Under the pieces are notes generated by a model. It did not search any database, was not told the DNA's origin, and saw only the letters and a program-made list of their open reading frames with translations. 33,561 nt of DNA from Candidatus Planktophila lacus. GTDB taxonomy: Bacteria; Bacteroidota; Bacteroidia; Flavobacteriales_D; Crocinitomicaceae. The position numbers and the translations under genes are program-made. Below, piece after piece: positions 17,366-26,234 of the stretch; within the stretch, counting starts at the first letter, position 1; every line of letters starts with the position of its first letter. The stretch lies in assembly GCA_943325145.2 (NCBI GenBank), contig CALPOI020000003.1, forward strand, positions 1 to 33,561, written 5' to 3'.

Positions 17366-18262
17366 TTAATTATTATTAAAAGCTAGCAACGTCATCCAAG
17401 CTTCTTCCAATTTCCCTTTGGTCAAAAGCTCTTGAGCGTGTTTATGCAAAGCCAATTCTAATTGAATTGGTTCGTTATCTAAAGATACAAAATAATTATT
17501 TAATTCTACTAATTTGTATTCGTTAACATCGGTTTCATTTGGAAGTTTTTCTATTCCAGCAAGTAAGCCTAAATCATTTTTAGTTAATACAGTAGAACTA
17601 AGAATATCGGTTGGCAAACTATCAAATCCAATTCCGACAGTAGTTAATGGTTTTACGACCTCAAACATAGAGGCCTCATTCGCATGGCAATACCAATTAC
17701 CACCCATTCTTGCAACAAGATTAATTTTATGTTGATCTATCAAACCATTAGCATCAAGAACATTTTCGTTGATGTGCATTTTAACAACTTCACAAATAAT
17801 CAAATTCCCAGCACCACCTTCAGCACCTAATTCAATTACTTGATTCACCTTACATTCAAATTGAACTGGTGATTCAGTAACTCTTCTTGGTCGAACTAAT
17901 TCTGATTCCAAAGAAGTAAATCCAGCTTTCACAAACTCATCAACCTCTGGAGCATATGGAGAACTGCTCAAACTCATTTGTTGAACAATATCATAGGTGA
18001 CAATATTTATAACAACTTCAGGAACCTTTTTAACATTTTTGTAGGTATCCTTTGTTTCATTAGTTCTTCCACTGCGGGCAGGTGAAAAAATTAAAATTGG
18101 AGGATTAGCACTAAAAACATTAAAAAAACTAAAAGGTGATAAATTATGGTTTCCATTTTCATCAATGGTTGAAGCAAATGCAATAGGACGCGGACCTATA
18201 GCACCTAATAATAATTGATGTAATTTAGGAATTGGTAATTCTTTTGGATCGAGTGATAACAT
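17366..18262 (-). CDS. Flavin reductase-like, FMN-binding split-barrel protein
   Basis: This 298-residue protein has the FMN-binding split-barrel fold typical of flavin reductases and flavoredoxins. The N-terminal half shows LLGAIGPRPIAFASTIDENGNHNLSPFSFFNVFSANPPIL, then KDTYKNVKKVPEVVINIV, and VQFECKVNQVIELG. The C-terminal part, after about residue 200, is less typical and ends with a helical region (LHKHAQELLTKGKLEEAWMTLLAF). It likely binds FMN and carries out NAD(P)H-dependent flavin reduction or a related oxidoreduction; the partner is unknown. It is the first gene of a short unit with the DUF3127 protein. A promoter-like sequence lies just upstream. Confidence 0.82.
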   Translation of the reverse strand: MLSLDPKELPIPKLHQLLLGAIGPRPIAFASTIDENGNHNLSPFSFFNVFSANPPILIFSPARSGRTNETKDTYKNVKKVPEVVINIVTYDIVQQMSLSSSPYAPEVDEFVKAGFTSLESELVRPRRVTESPVQFECKVNQVIELGAEGGAGNLIICEVVKMHINENVLDANGLIDQHKINLVARMGGNWYCHANEASMFEVVKPLTTVGIGFDSLPTDILSSTVLTKNDLGLLAGIEKLPNETDVNEYKLVELNNYFVSLDNEPIQLELALHKHAQELLTKGKLEEAWMTLLAFNNN

Positions 18263-18279
18263 AACTTAAAATTGAAGAA

Positions 18280-18310
18280 CAAAATTAAGTGATTTGAAAC
18301 GAGTTTTCAA
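18280..18310 (-). promoter_or_regulatory. Candidate Bacteroidota promoter for the flavin reductase unit
   Basis: On the minus strand, TTG (plus 18308-18310) is followed after exactly 20 bases by TAATTTTG (plus 18280-18287). Both elements match the flavobacterial consensus. The ATG at 18262 would then have a leader of about 10 bases. Confidence 0.45.
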
Positions 18311-18327
18311 TTAATTTCAAATTAATT
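18309..18327. repeat. 19-base AT palindrome at the flavin reductase promoter
   Basis: AATTAATTT, a single C, then AAATTAATT is a perfect inverted repeat with a 1-base centre. It overlaps the -33 element by two bases. It could be an operator or just AT-rich sequence; the low complexity limits confidence. Confidence 0.3.
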
Positions 18328-18352
18328 TATGAACACTTTCTTAACCTCTCGA

Positions 18353-20755
18353 CTAATAGAATAATTCTAAAAATCCTTTTTCTAAAGAGTCTCCATTCCC
18401 TTTATCTATAACATAATAATAGGTTCCAATTGGCAACAAATCAGAACTGCCTGGAGAAACTTGCCCTCCCCAATCGTCTTTGTATGGTTTTCCACTCTCA
18501 TATACCAACCTACCCCAACGACTATAAATCAAAACTTTCACATTTGGATATTTGTCACCATACCCTAAAAACCAAGTATCATTTGCTCCATTTCCATCCG
18601 GAGTAACCAACTGACTAGGGTGGTATTCATCACATTTTAATTCATACTGACCATCAAATTTACATCCTCTTGCATCAGTAATCGTCACTGAATACATTCC
18701 AATTGGAACTCCTGCCACATCTTTTTGATTCGAACCATTTGACCAAGAGAATTGCATTGGAAGCAATGCATTCTCAACTAGTAATTCAATTCTACCATCA
18801 GATTGTTCACATTTCGGCGCAATTAGTTTTGGTGTAATTTCTAGCTGATCGATTAGAACACGTACTTTTTTTCGGTCACTGATACACTTTGTAAACAGAT
18901 TTTTTTCTGAAATGTAGTAAGTGCCCGACTCTATCATTTCACTTCCATATAGAGGTCGACTACTTGTTGGCTTATCATACCAAACTGTTTTTTCTCCGAA
19001 AGGGAATAAGGTATCCACCGTTAATCCTTCGGTAAAGCAATACCTTAAAGTATCTTTTGTTACGATGGTTAACTTAGGATCATCCATCTTTACTTTCAAA
19101 TAAGTACGTTCCTTACTCTCGCATCCAATTACCTGTGAGGCATAATAAGAAATTGTTGTATCAATTGGTGTAGTTAAACTCAAGGATACTCCGCCTGTTT
19201 TTTGATTGTACCATTTAATTGTACTTCCGTTGGGTTGTAAATCTGCTACTTTTGGAGATTGATTTTTACATGTATAAAAACTAGCACTTGAAATAACAGG
19301 TGGAGCTACTTGTGGTGTAAACACCTTGATTTGAAGCCTACTGCTTTCACACCCTTTGAGGGTTTGCGTACAATAATAGGTAGAACCGTCAATTGCTGCA
19401 CTAATTTCTGGATTTAGAACATAACCGGATTTATCGTACCATTTTAAATTTTGACCATTCACACTTTTTAAATCGGCTAATTTGGGAGCTGAAATACAAA
19501 TTGTATCCACTGAACTTCCTTCAGGTAAAGGTGTCGTTGGTTGAATTTCAAATTTTATTAAGGTAGAATCTTTGACACATCCAGGTGAGGCCCTATTTGT
19601 TAATACATACTCTCCTAGTTTTGAGTTTTTTACATTAAAAACACCTGTAAACAAATCAATATCTAAACCTTCCTTAGGAAAAACTGTTAAATTACCTATT
19701 CCACTTCCATTGGTAAGATTTGGAGCAACTACAGAATCGGTTTGACAATACACTGGTTTATAACCAACCTTCGTATCACAAGCAGGACAAGGAGGGAAAA
19801 CACTTGAAAAAGTTTTTACGCAGCCATTTTTATCTACAATGTCAAACGAATATGGATACCCAACTGGTAAACCGGAGATTGTTAATATTTCGCCACTTGC
19901 AATTGAATCTTTAACTAATTTCGCTTTTTTAGGAAACATGTTCTTTATCGCATACTTCGATCCATAAAATTCAGCGTGTCCTCCATAGATTTTGACTTCT
20001 GTAGTACCATCTGAACAATATTCTGTTTTACTAGTGGTGATTTGATTAAAATAGGTTATTTTAAATGGTTTACCAGTAAATTGACACAACGGATTAATAA
20101 TCGGTCTTCCGTCTTTCGTAAGGTTATCAAACATAACTGGCACATACCAAAAGGTTTGGTTTTGCGTCAAATTTTTTAGTACTGCGGAATCCAATATCGA
20201 AGAGGAATTAGAAACAATTAATGGCCCATTGATAGCACAATTATCGTTATTTATATCTGGGTTTTGAGGAGGTTGACAGCGGTACATAGCGTACCCTATT
20301 GCACTTACACTGTTTCCATCTTTTTTCGGGAAAACATTTCCTGTGGTAACGGCACGCCAAGAAGCTCCAGAACATAACAACAACTCATTATCTTTTTGAA
20401 TACCATCTCCAATTAACGATAAAAAAGTAAAACCAACTCTAGGATCTTCTTGCGGGAGAGTAATTAACAATGTATCAGAACATTTATTATCAGAATCAGT
20501 CCAAACAATTTTATTAACTCCTTTGGATAAATTAAGTATTTTGGTGACATTCAACGATGGAGACTCCAATGAACCCTGTCCTGAAAGGACTGACCATTTA
20601 CCATTTTTAACAGATTGTGTCTTTATTTCAGAAGCACTTAAACAGGTGTATATATCTGATGGCACTTCACAGGGTAATACAGCCTGAGCATTTAGAAAAT
20701 TATTCGTTAAAGTAAAAATAAGAACTGAAAATAAAATAACCAAACGCATTCCCAT
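18353..20755 (-). CDS. Secreted cell-surface protein with Ig-like repeats, SprB-like repeat and CHU_C T9SS type B sorting domain
   Basis: The ORF track starts this at 20776, inside recQ. The in-frame ATG at 20755 directly precedes a good signal peptide (MGMRLVILFSVLIFTLTNNFLNAQA) and lies after the recQ stop, so it is preferred; 20749 is a further option. About 800 residues carry three Ig-like repeats (roughly 420-640) sharing the pattern 'KWY...YY...GC'. A SprB-like repeat follows (WSNGSNQKDVAGVPIGMYSVTITDARGC). The last 85 residues are the gliding-motility/CHU_C domain (QLVTPDGNGANDTWFLG...VLIYSRWGRLVYES...DDWGG...GTYYYVID). This domain directs export through T9SS and surface attachment. 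It is predicted T9SS cargo; its ligand is unknown. Confidence 0.85.
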   Translation of the reverse strand: MGMRLVILFSVLIFTLTNNFLNAQAVLPCEVPSDIYTCLSASEIKTQSVKNGKWSVLSGQGSLESPSLNVTKILNLSKGVNKIVWTDSDNKCSDTLLITLPQEDPRVGFTFLSLIGDGIQKDNELLLCSGASWRAVTTGNVFPKKDGNSVSAIGYAMYRCQPPQNPDINNDNCAINGPLIVSNSSSILDSAVLKNLTQNQTFWYVPVMFDNLTKDGRPIINPLCQFTGKPFKITYFNQITTSKTEYCSDGTTEVKIYGGHAEFYGSKYAIKNMFPKKAKLVKDSIASGEILTISGLPVGYPYSFDIVDKNGCVKTFSSVFPPCPACDTKVGYKPVYCQTDSVVAPNLTNGSGIGNLTVFPKEGLDIDLFTGVFNVKNSKLGEYVLTNRASPGCVKDSTLIKFEIQPTTPLPEGSSVDTICISAPKLADLKSVNGQNLKWYDKSGYVLNPEISAAIDGSTYYCTQTLKGCESSRLQIKVFTPQVAPPVISSASFYTCKNQSPKVADLQPNGSTIKWYNQKTGGVSLSLTTPIDTTISYYASQVIGCESKERTYLKVKMDDPKLTIVTKDTLRYCFTEGLTVDTLFPFGEKTVWYDKPTSSRPLYGSEMIESGTYYISEKNLFTKCISDRKKVRVLIDQLEITPKLIAPKCEQSDGRIELLVENALLPMQFSWSNGSNQKDVAGVPIGMYSVTITDARGCKFDGQYELKCDEYHPSQLVTPDGNGANDTWFLGYGDKYPNVKVLIYSRWGRLVYESGKPYKDDWGGQVSPGSSDLLPIGTYYYVIDKGNGDSLEKGFLELFY

Positions 20756-20759
20756 ACCA

Positions 20760-22940
20760 TTAATTCGCCATTTCACTCATAAACTTAATGCGCATTAATC
20801 GAAGTTCTTCTTCCGAATAATCACCATCAAATTCTCTGTAAGCAGTCGCTAAATCGTCAGTATCTGCTTCATTAAAATAATCAAATATCTCTTCTTGATT
20901 GTCCGAATCTAAGATATCATCGATATAATAATTGATATTTACTCTCGTCCCTGAAGATACAATTGCCTCAATCTCTTCGATAATTTCTTCAAAAGATTTT
21001 CCTTGCGCTTTACCAATATCTTCTAATGGAAGCTTCCTGTCAATATTTTGGATTAATTGAACTTTAAGTCCTGATTTGTTCACTAAAGACTTAACCACTA
21101 AATCTTGTGGTCTATCAATATCGTTTTCTTCAACGTAATTTGCAATCAAATCTACAAAAGGAGCACCATATCTTGCTGCCTTACCGGTACCAACACCCTG
21201 TATATGAGTTAATTCCTCAATTGTAATTGGGTATTGAAAACACATGTCTTTTAACGAAGGCTCTTGAAATATAACAAATGGAGGTATTTTCATTTGTTTT
21301 GAAATAGACTTTCTTAAATCCATTAACATATCAAACAAAACCTCATCGAAAGCCCCTCCTTTTCCTGCGAGCGTTACATCATCATTTTCTTCTTCTCCTG
21401 TAAATACGCGTTCTTTGATAAGCATGAATGAAGTTGGTTGATCCAAGAATTTCTCTCCATCAGCAGTCAACTTTAAATTCCCGAAAGATTCAATGTCTTT
21501 TGACAACAGACCACCTACAATTGATTGACGGATTACCGCATTCCAAAAATGTTCGTCTTTTTCAGATCCTTTTCCAAAAAGAGGATTCGCATCGTGACGG
21601 TAACTTTTAATTTCTGAAGTTAAATTTCCTGCAACAAATGCACACAAATGCTTTGCTTTTTGCATTTGTTCCAATGCTCTAACCGATTGTAACAACAAAT
21701 GAACATATTCTTTCCCTTCAGAACGTTCACGAGGGTGTTTACAATTATCACACATTCTCGAACAATTTGTTTCATCAAACTGTTCTCCAAAGTAATGCAA
21801 TATATATTTTCTTCTACACACTGATGTTTCAGTGTAAGAAACAATTTCATGCAGTAATTGTCTTCCAATTTCTTGTTCTGAAATTGGTTTACCATGAAGG
21901 AATTTTTCTAATTTTTCAATGTCTTTATAACTATAAAAAACAACGCATTCACCCTCGCCGCCATCACGACCAGCGCGACCAGTTTCTTGGTAATAACTTT
22001 CTAATGATTTGGGTATATCGTGATGAATTACAAAGCGAACATCTGGTTTATCAATCCCCATTCCAAATGCAATCGTAGCAACAATTACTGTAATTTCATC
22101 CATCAAAAACATGTCTTGATGTTTTCCGCGAGTTGCAGCGTCTAAACCGGCATGGTATGGCAATGCATTGATTCCATTCAATTGAAGAAGTTCAGAAAGC
22201 TCTTCAACTTTTTTTCTACTCAAACAATAAATGATTCCAGCCTTTCCTTCTTTAGACCGTATGTATCTAATAATGTCTTTTTCTACATCATTTTTAGGTC
22301 TAATTTCATAATACAAATTTTCTCGATTAAACGAAGACTTATAAACAGTCGCGTCCAACATATTCAAATTTTTCTGAATGTCAATTTGTACTTTAGGTGT
22401 TGCAGTAGCCGTTAAAGCGATAATAGGAACATTTGAAATTTTCTCAAAAATATCTCTCAATCTTCTGTATTCTGGTCTGAAATCATGCCCCCATTCTGAG
22501 ATACAATGCGCTTCATCAATCGCAAAAAAGGACACGTCTACTGTTGTTAAAAAATCAATGTATTCTTGCTTTGTCAATGATTCCGGAGCGACATACAATA
22601 ATTTTGTAATCCCAGATTGAATATCATTTTTAACTTTTGAAATTTCAGTTTTATTTAAAGACGAATTCAATACATGGGCAATATTTTCCTCATTGCTTAT
22701 CGTTCGTATTGCATCCACTTGGTTTTTCATTAAAGCAATTAGTGGGGAAACGATAATAGCTGTACCGTTAGACAATAGAGCGGGTAGTTGATAACACAAA
22801 GATTTGCCGCCACCTGTTGGCATGATAACAAAAGTGTTCTTACCGTCTAAAATATTCGTAATAATTTCTTCTTGCTTCCCTTTGAAGCTATCAAACCCGA
22901 AAAAAGTACGCAATGCACCTTTTAGATCAATTTTAACCAT
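20760..22940 (-). CDS. recQ: ATP-dependent DNA helicase RecQ
   Basis: The 726-residue protein unwinds DNA 3' to 5' in recombination and repair. Visible elements are Walker A PTGGGKS (41-47), the DEAH box in FFAIDEAHCISEWGHDFRPEYRRL, SAT-like ALTATATP, the arginine-finger motif QETGRAGRDG, the RQC zinc cluster (SVCRRKYILHYFGEQFDETNCSRMCDNC) with its following winged-helix region, and an HRDC-like domain at about 525-600 (MKIPPFVIFQEPSLKDMC...GVGTGKAARYG). A further C-terminal region (600-726) is acidic. The CHU_C gene follows immediately. Length is normal for Bacteroidota RecQ. Confidence 0.95.
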   Translation of the reverse strand: MVKIDLKGALRTFFGFDSFKGKQEEIITNILDGKNTFVIMPTGGGKSLCYQLPALLSNGTAIIVSPLIALMKNQVDAIRTISNEENIAHVLNSSLNKTEISKVKNDIQSGITKLLYVAPESLTKQEYIDFLTTVDVSFFAIDEAHCISEWGHDFRPEYRRLRDIFEKISNVPIIALTATATPKVQIDIQKNLNMLDATVYKSSFNRENLYYEIRPKNDVEKDIIRYIRSKEGKAGIIYCLSRKKVEELSELLQLNGINALPYHAGLDAATRGKHQDMFLMDEITVIVATIAFGMGIDKPDVRFVIHHDIPKSLESYYQETGRAGRDGGEGECVVFYSYKDIEKLEKFLHGKPISEQEIGRQLLHEIVSYTETSVCRRKYILHYFGEQFDETNCSRMCDNCKHPRERSEGKEYVHLLLQSVRALEQMQKAKHLCAFVAGNLTSEIKSYRHDANPLFGKGSEKDEHFWNAVIRQSIVGGLLSKDIESFGNLKLTADGEKFLDQPTSFMLIKERVFTGEEENDDVTLAGKGGAFDEVLFDMLMDLRKSISKQMKIPPFVIFQEPSLKDMCFQYPITIEELTHIQGVGTGKAARYGAPFVDLIANYVEENDIDRPQDLVVKSLVNKSGLKVQLIQNIDRKLPLEDIGKAQGKSFEEIIEEIEAIVSSGTRVNINYYIDDILDSDNQEEIFDYFNEADTDDLATAYREFDGDYSEEELRLMRIKFMSEMAN

Positions 22941-23257
22941 TTCACTAAATTAAATGAACTTATACCGCAATTTACAAAATCTTTCTCTGTTACCATCAAA
23001 AAAAATGAAATTTATTTAAAAAATACAGTTCGATTTTATACCAAAGTATTTCAATTTACAAAAAGTTGAATTACTTAAATTAGAACTTAATTTTAATAAT
23101 TCAAAACGAAGAATAATAGCTTAGTGCAATTAAAAATCCTTTATTCACAGTTAAAAAACTGAAAGAAAAGCCTTTAAATAGAGCCTTTAATTTAATTTTA
23201 AGCGAAAGGGCATTAATAAATCCTAACGTTTAGCAAAAAACGGTTATGTCAAAGCTG
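22941..23257. other. Gene-free interval between ftsK and recQ
   Basis: This 317-base AT-rich stretch contains no supportable coding region. It must hold the recQ start signals on the minus strand. I found no clear TAnnTTTG promoter and only a weak 5-bp stem (CGTTT/AAACG near 23226-23243) after ftsK. No repeat or RNA structure stood out. Confidence 0.5.
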
Positions 23258-25918
23258 TTACATCAATCCTTTTGCTTGTAAGTATTCCTCCAGCGATTGC
23301 TCGTCAGAAAACAACACTTCTCTCGCTTTACTTCCTTGAAACGAACCAATAATATTAAAAGCTTCTAATTGATCTACGATTCTACCAGCTCTATTGTATC
23401 CCAATTTAAGTTTTCGTTGTAACAAACTCGCGGAACCTTGCTGGTGCATTACAACTATTCTCGCAGCATCTGCAAACATCGGGTCTACATCACCTACATC
23501 TATTCCGCCGTCATCATTCCCTCCTTCTCCTGTATATTCTGGCAATAATAAAGCATCTGGATAAGCACGTTGATTCCCTATGAAAGCACAAATTTCTTCA
23601 ACCTCAGGTGTATCTACAAAACCACACTGAAGTCGAATCGTATCAGATCCAGTAGAAATTAACATATCCCCTCTACCAATTAACTGATCTGCCCCAGACG
23701 TATCTAAAATTGTACGAGAATCGATTTTAGACAATACCCTAAACGCAATTCTTGCGGGGAAATTTGCCTTAATCATACCTGTGATTACATTCACAGAAGG
23801 TCGTTGAGTTGCTACGATAAGATGGATACCAATTGCTCTTGCTAACTGTGCGATACGCGCAATCGGGTGTTCAACTTCCTTCCCAGCTGTCATGATTAAA
23901 TCTGCAAACTCATCAATTAAAACAACAATGTAAGGTAAATATCGGTGCCCTTTTTCTGGATTCAGTCTTCGAGCGATAAATTTAGCATTGTACTCTTTGA
24001 TTGTTCTCACCTGTGCATCTTTCAATAATCCATAACGATCATCCATTTCTATACACAAAGAATTCAACGTATTAACAACTTTAGAAGTATCGGTAATAAT
24101 CGCATCTTCTTCACCCGGAAGTTTCGCGAGAAAGTGTCGTTCAATACGGTTATACAATGTAAGCTCAACTTTTTTAGGATCCACCAACACAAATTTCACT
24201 TGCGCTGGGTGTTTTTTGTATAAAATAGAAACTAAAATTGCATTCAAACCAACTGATTTACCCTGACCAGTAGAACCAGCTACTAATAAGTGTGGCATTT
24301 TCGTTAAATCAAAAGTATACGTCTCATTGGTAATGGTTTTGCCTAGTACAACTGGTAACTCATAATCCGAATTCTGGAACTTTTCAGAAGCAATCAATGA
24401 GCGCATAGATACCATTTGAGGATTGCTATTTGGCACTTCAATACCAATGGTTCCTTTTCCTGGAATTGGTGCAATGATACGAATACCCAAAGCAGAAAGA
24501 CTTAAAGCAATATCGTCTTCTAAATTTTTAATTTTTGAAATACGCACACCTGGAGCAGGCACAATTTCATACAACGTAACGGTTGGACCAACTGTCGCTT
24601 TGATTTTTGCTATCTCAATTTTATAATGCATTAAAGTTTCGACAATTTTATTTTTATTGTCCTCTAACTCTTGTTTGCTCACACTTACCTCATTGCCACC
24701 TCCCCAATCTCTTAACAAATCAATAGAAGGAAGTAAATACCCCGGTAAATCAAGCGTAGGATCATAATCACCGTATTCTTGACGCAAACGATCTGTTTCA
24801 TTATCAGTTAACTCTTCATCATCCTCTGGGATTTCTACTAGAAACTCTTCTACTATCTCTGGCTCTTCATGTATAGGAGATTGACTTTCATTTGGTAACT
24901 CTGTCACGTAATCTGTCTCTAATGAAAATTCAGGAATCGTTACAGACTTCACCGGTTTCGTGTCAAATTCCAGTTCCGCTCCCATCGAACGAGTTTCCTC
25001 TTCTTCAATAACTTGAATAAAGGGATCTACATTATTTTCATCTTCAATAATTTCTGGTTGAATCGGTGTTAAAGGTGTATATTCAGAAATCACCTCCTCT
25101 TTAACTGTTTTATTCTCTTGAAAAATACTTTGATCTGGAACAACAGTACGTTGAATTCTTAATTCATTGACTTCACCAAATTCTTCAGGTGAATTCAACT
25201 TATCTTCTTCTTCTTCGTTTTCATCGTCTTTGCTCGCAAAGCGTTCGTATAATAGCTCCCATAGATTACCAAAATTAGGATTATGGAGACTTACTATAAC
25301 AGAATATAGTGCGACCATCAACATTAAAAAAGCTCCAAAACTCCCTAACATATGGGTCAACCAATGATTGACATAAAAACCAAATGCCCCACCTACAAAA
25401 TTGATGAAATTTGAAAAATAACCTAAAAACATAGAACCCCAAACCATCCATATCAAGGCTACAATTGTGGTTCTTTGAAGTGGTAACAAGACATAATTTG
25501 CTAAAAGTTTCACTCCCAAAATGAGTAAAATAAACGGGATAGCAAATGCAGCTAAACCAAACCAACGAAAAATTAAAAGATGAGAAATCCAAGCTCCAAT
25601 TTTACCAATCCAATTGGCTACTTCAACCACATTGGATTCAAACATAAATTCAAAAAAGCTTTTACCAAGCACTCGGCTTTGATCTTCTTGCCAAGTAAAT
25701 AAATACGAAATACATGAAAGAAAAGTGTAAAATGAAAAGAACAAAACAAACATTCCTAAAATTGTCGTGAACTTTTTGGTATTCCATCTGAACGAAAATT
25801 TCTCCATCCAAGATGCTTTTTCGTTATCGATTTTTTTATTTTTTTTCTTTGGTTTTTTCTCTGGTTCGTTAGATAAAACCTTATTATCAGGGGCAATAAA
25901 TTCGTTGTCTAAAGTCAT
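23258..25918 (-). CDS. ftsK: DNA translocase FtsK/SpoIIIE family
   Basis: The 886-residue protein has an N-terminal membrane domain (roughly residues 45-210, several helices), a long acidic linker rich in Glu and Pro (about 225-400), and the C-terminal motor. The motor shows the Walker A GSTGQGKS with Lys554, the Walker B VVLIDEFADLIM, and IARIAQLARAIGIHLIVATQRPSV. The last 65 residues form the gamma winged-helix domain that reads KOPS-like polarity sequences (ASLLQRKLKLGYNRAGRIVDQLEAFNIIG). FtsK pumps DNA at the division septum and activates XerCD recombination at dif. The motif is GSTGQGKS rather than the commoner GATGQGKS, a small variant. Confidence 0.94.
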   Translation of the reverse strand: MTLDNEFIAPDNKVLSNEPEKKPKKKNKKIDNEKASWMEKFSFRWNTKKFTTILGMFVLFFSFYTFLSCISYLFTWQEDQSRVLGKSFFEFMFESNVVEVANWIGKIGAWISHLLIFRWFGLAAFAIPFILLILGVKLLANYVLLPLQRTTIVALIWMVWGSMFLGYFSNFINFVGGAFGFYVNHWLTHMLGSFGAFLMLMVALYSVIVSLHNPNFGNLWELLYERFASKDDENEEEEDKLNSPEEFGEVNELRIQRTVVPDQSIFQENKTVKEEVISEYTPLTPIQPEIIEDENNVDPFIQVIEEEETRSMGAELEFDTKPVKSVTIPEFSLETDYVTELPNESQSPIHEEPEIVEEFLVEIPEDDEELTDNETDRLRQEYGDYDPTLDLPGYLLPSIDLLRDWGGGNEVSVSKQELEDNKNKIVETLMHYKIEIAKIKATVGPTVTLYEIVPAPGVRISKIKNLEDDIALSLSALGIRIIAPIPGKGTIGIEVPNSNPQMVSMRSLIASEKFQNSDYELPVVLGKTITNETYTFDLTKMPHLLVAGSTGQGKSVGLNAILVSILYKKHPAQVKFVLVDPKKVELTLYNRIERHFLAKLPGEEDAIITDTSKVVNTLNSLCIEMDDRYGLLKDAQVRTIKEYNAKFIARRLNPEKGHRYLPYIVVLIDEFADLIMTAGKEVEHPIARIAQLARAIGIHLIVATQRPSVNVITGMIKANFPARIAFRVLSKIDSRTILDTSGADQLIGRGDMLISTGSDTIRLQCGFVDTPEVEEICAFIGNQRAYPDALLLPEYTGEGGNDDGGIDVGDVDPMFADAARIVVMHQQGSASLLQRKLKLGYNRAGRIVDQLEAFNIIGSFQGSKAREVLFSDEQSLEEYLQAKGLM

Positions 25919-26157
25919 AACTCAAAATATCTTACGAAGATAAAAGGATTTATTTTCTAGAACACCTTACTCCATCAAGAAGTATGCACATTCCTATGTT
26001 AAAGAAGGAGTTATTTTGAAGGTTTTAAAATGAATTGTATCAAAAACGAAATTTTCGCTACAGCATTTTTAAACTTGAATTTTAATCAAAAAAATGGTCA
26101 GATATTTTTTATTTTTTTGGCAATGATTCTCACAGACTCAACCTGAACTAAAATCAA
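25919..26157. other. Gene-free interval between clpC and ftsK
   Basis: The AT-rich stretch upstream of ftsK and downstream of clpC has no convincing gene. A 38-codon ORF starting at 26030 lacks any supporting signal. The clpC terminator lies at its right end. I found no clear -33/-7 promoter for ftsK. Confidence 0.5.
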
Positions 26158-26191
26158 CAAAAAAGGGTGTCTGACGTATCGGACACCCTTT
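26158..26191 (-). terminator. Intrinsic terminator after clpC
   Basis: AAAGGGTGTC and GACACCCTTT form a 10-bp stem around TGACGTATCG, with an A-run on the plus strand that becomes the minus-strand T-tract. It lies about 45 bases after the clpC stop. The stem and loop strongly resemble the terminator after ndk. Confidence 0.85.
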
Positions 26192-26234
26192 GAAATTAAT
26201 TTATTTTTAATTCAAATGAATTGAATTCAACTTA

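Noticed and set aside
23222-23245. Hairpin after ftsK (CGTTT/AAACG)
   Set aside because: Five base pairs without a proper minus-strand T-tract after it; too weak to call a terminator.
26030-26146. 38-codon ORF upstream of ftsK
   Set aside because: No recognisable start signal, low-complexity sequence, and no similarity I can see.
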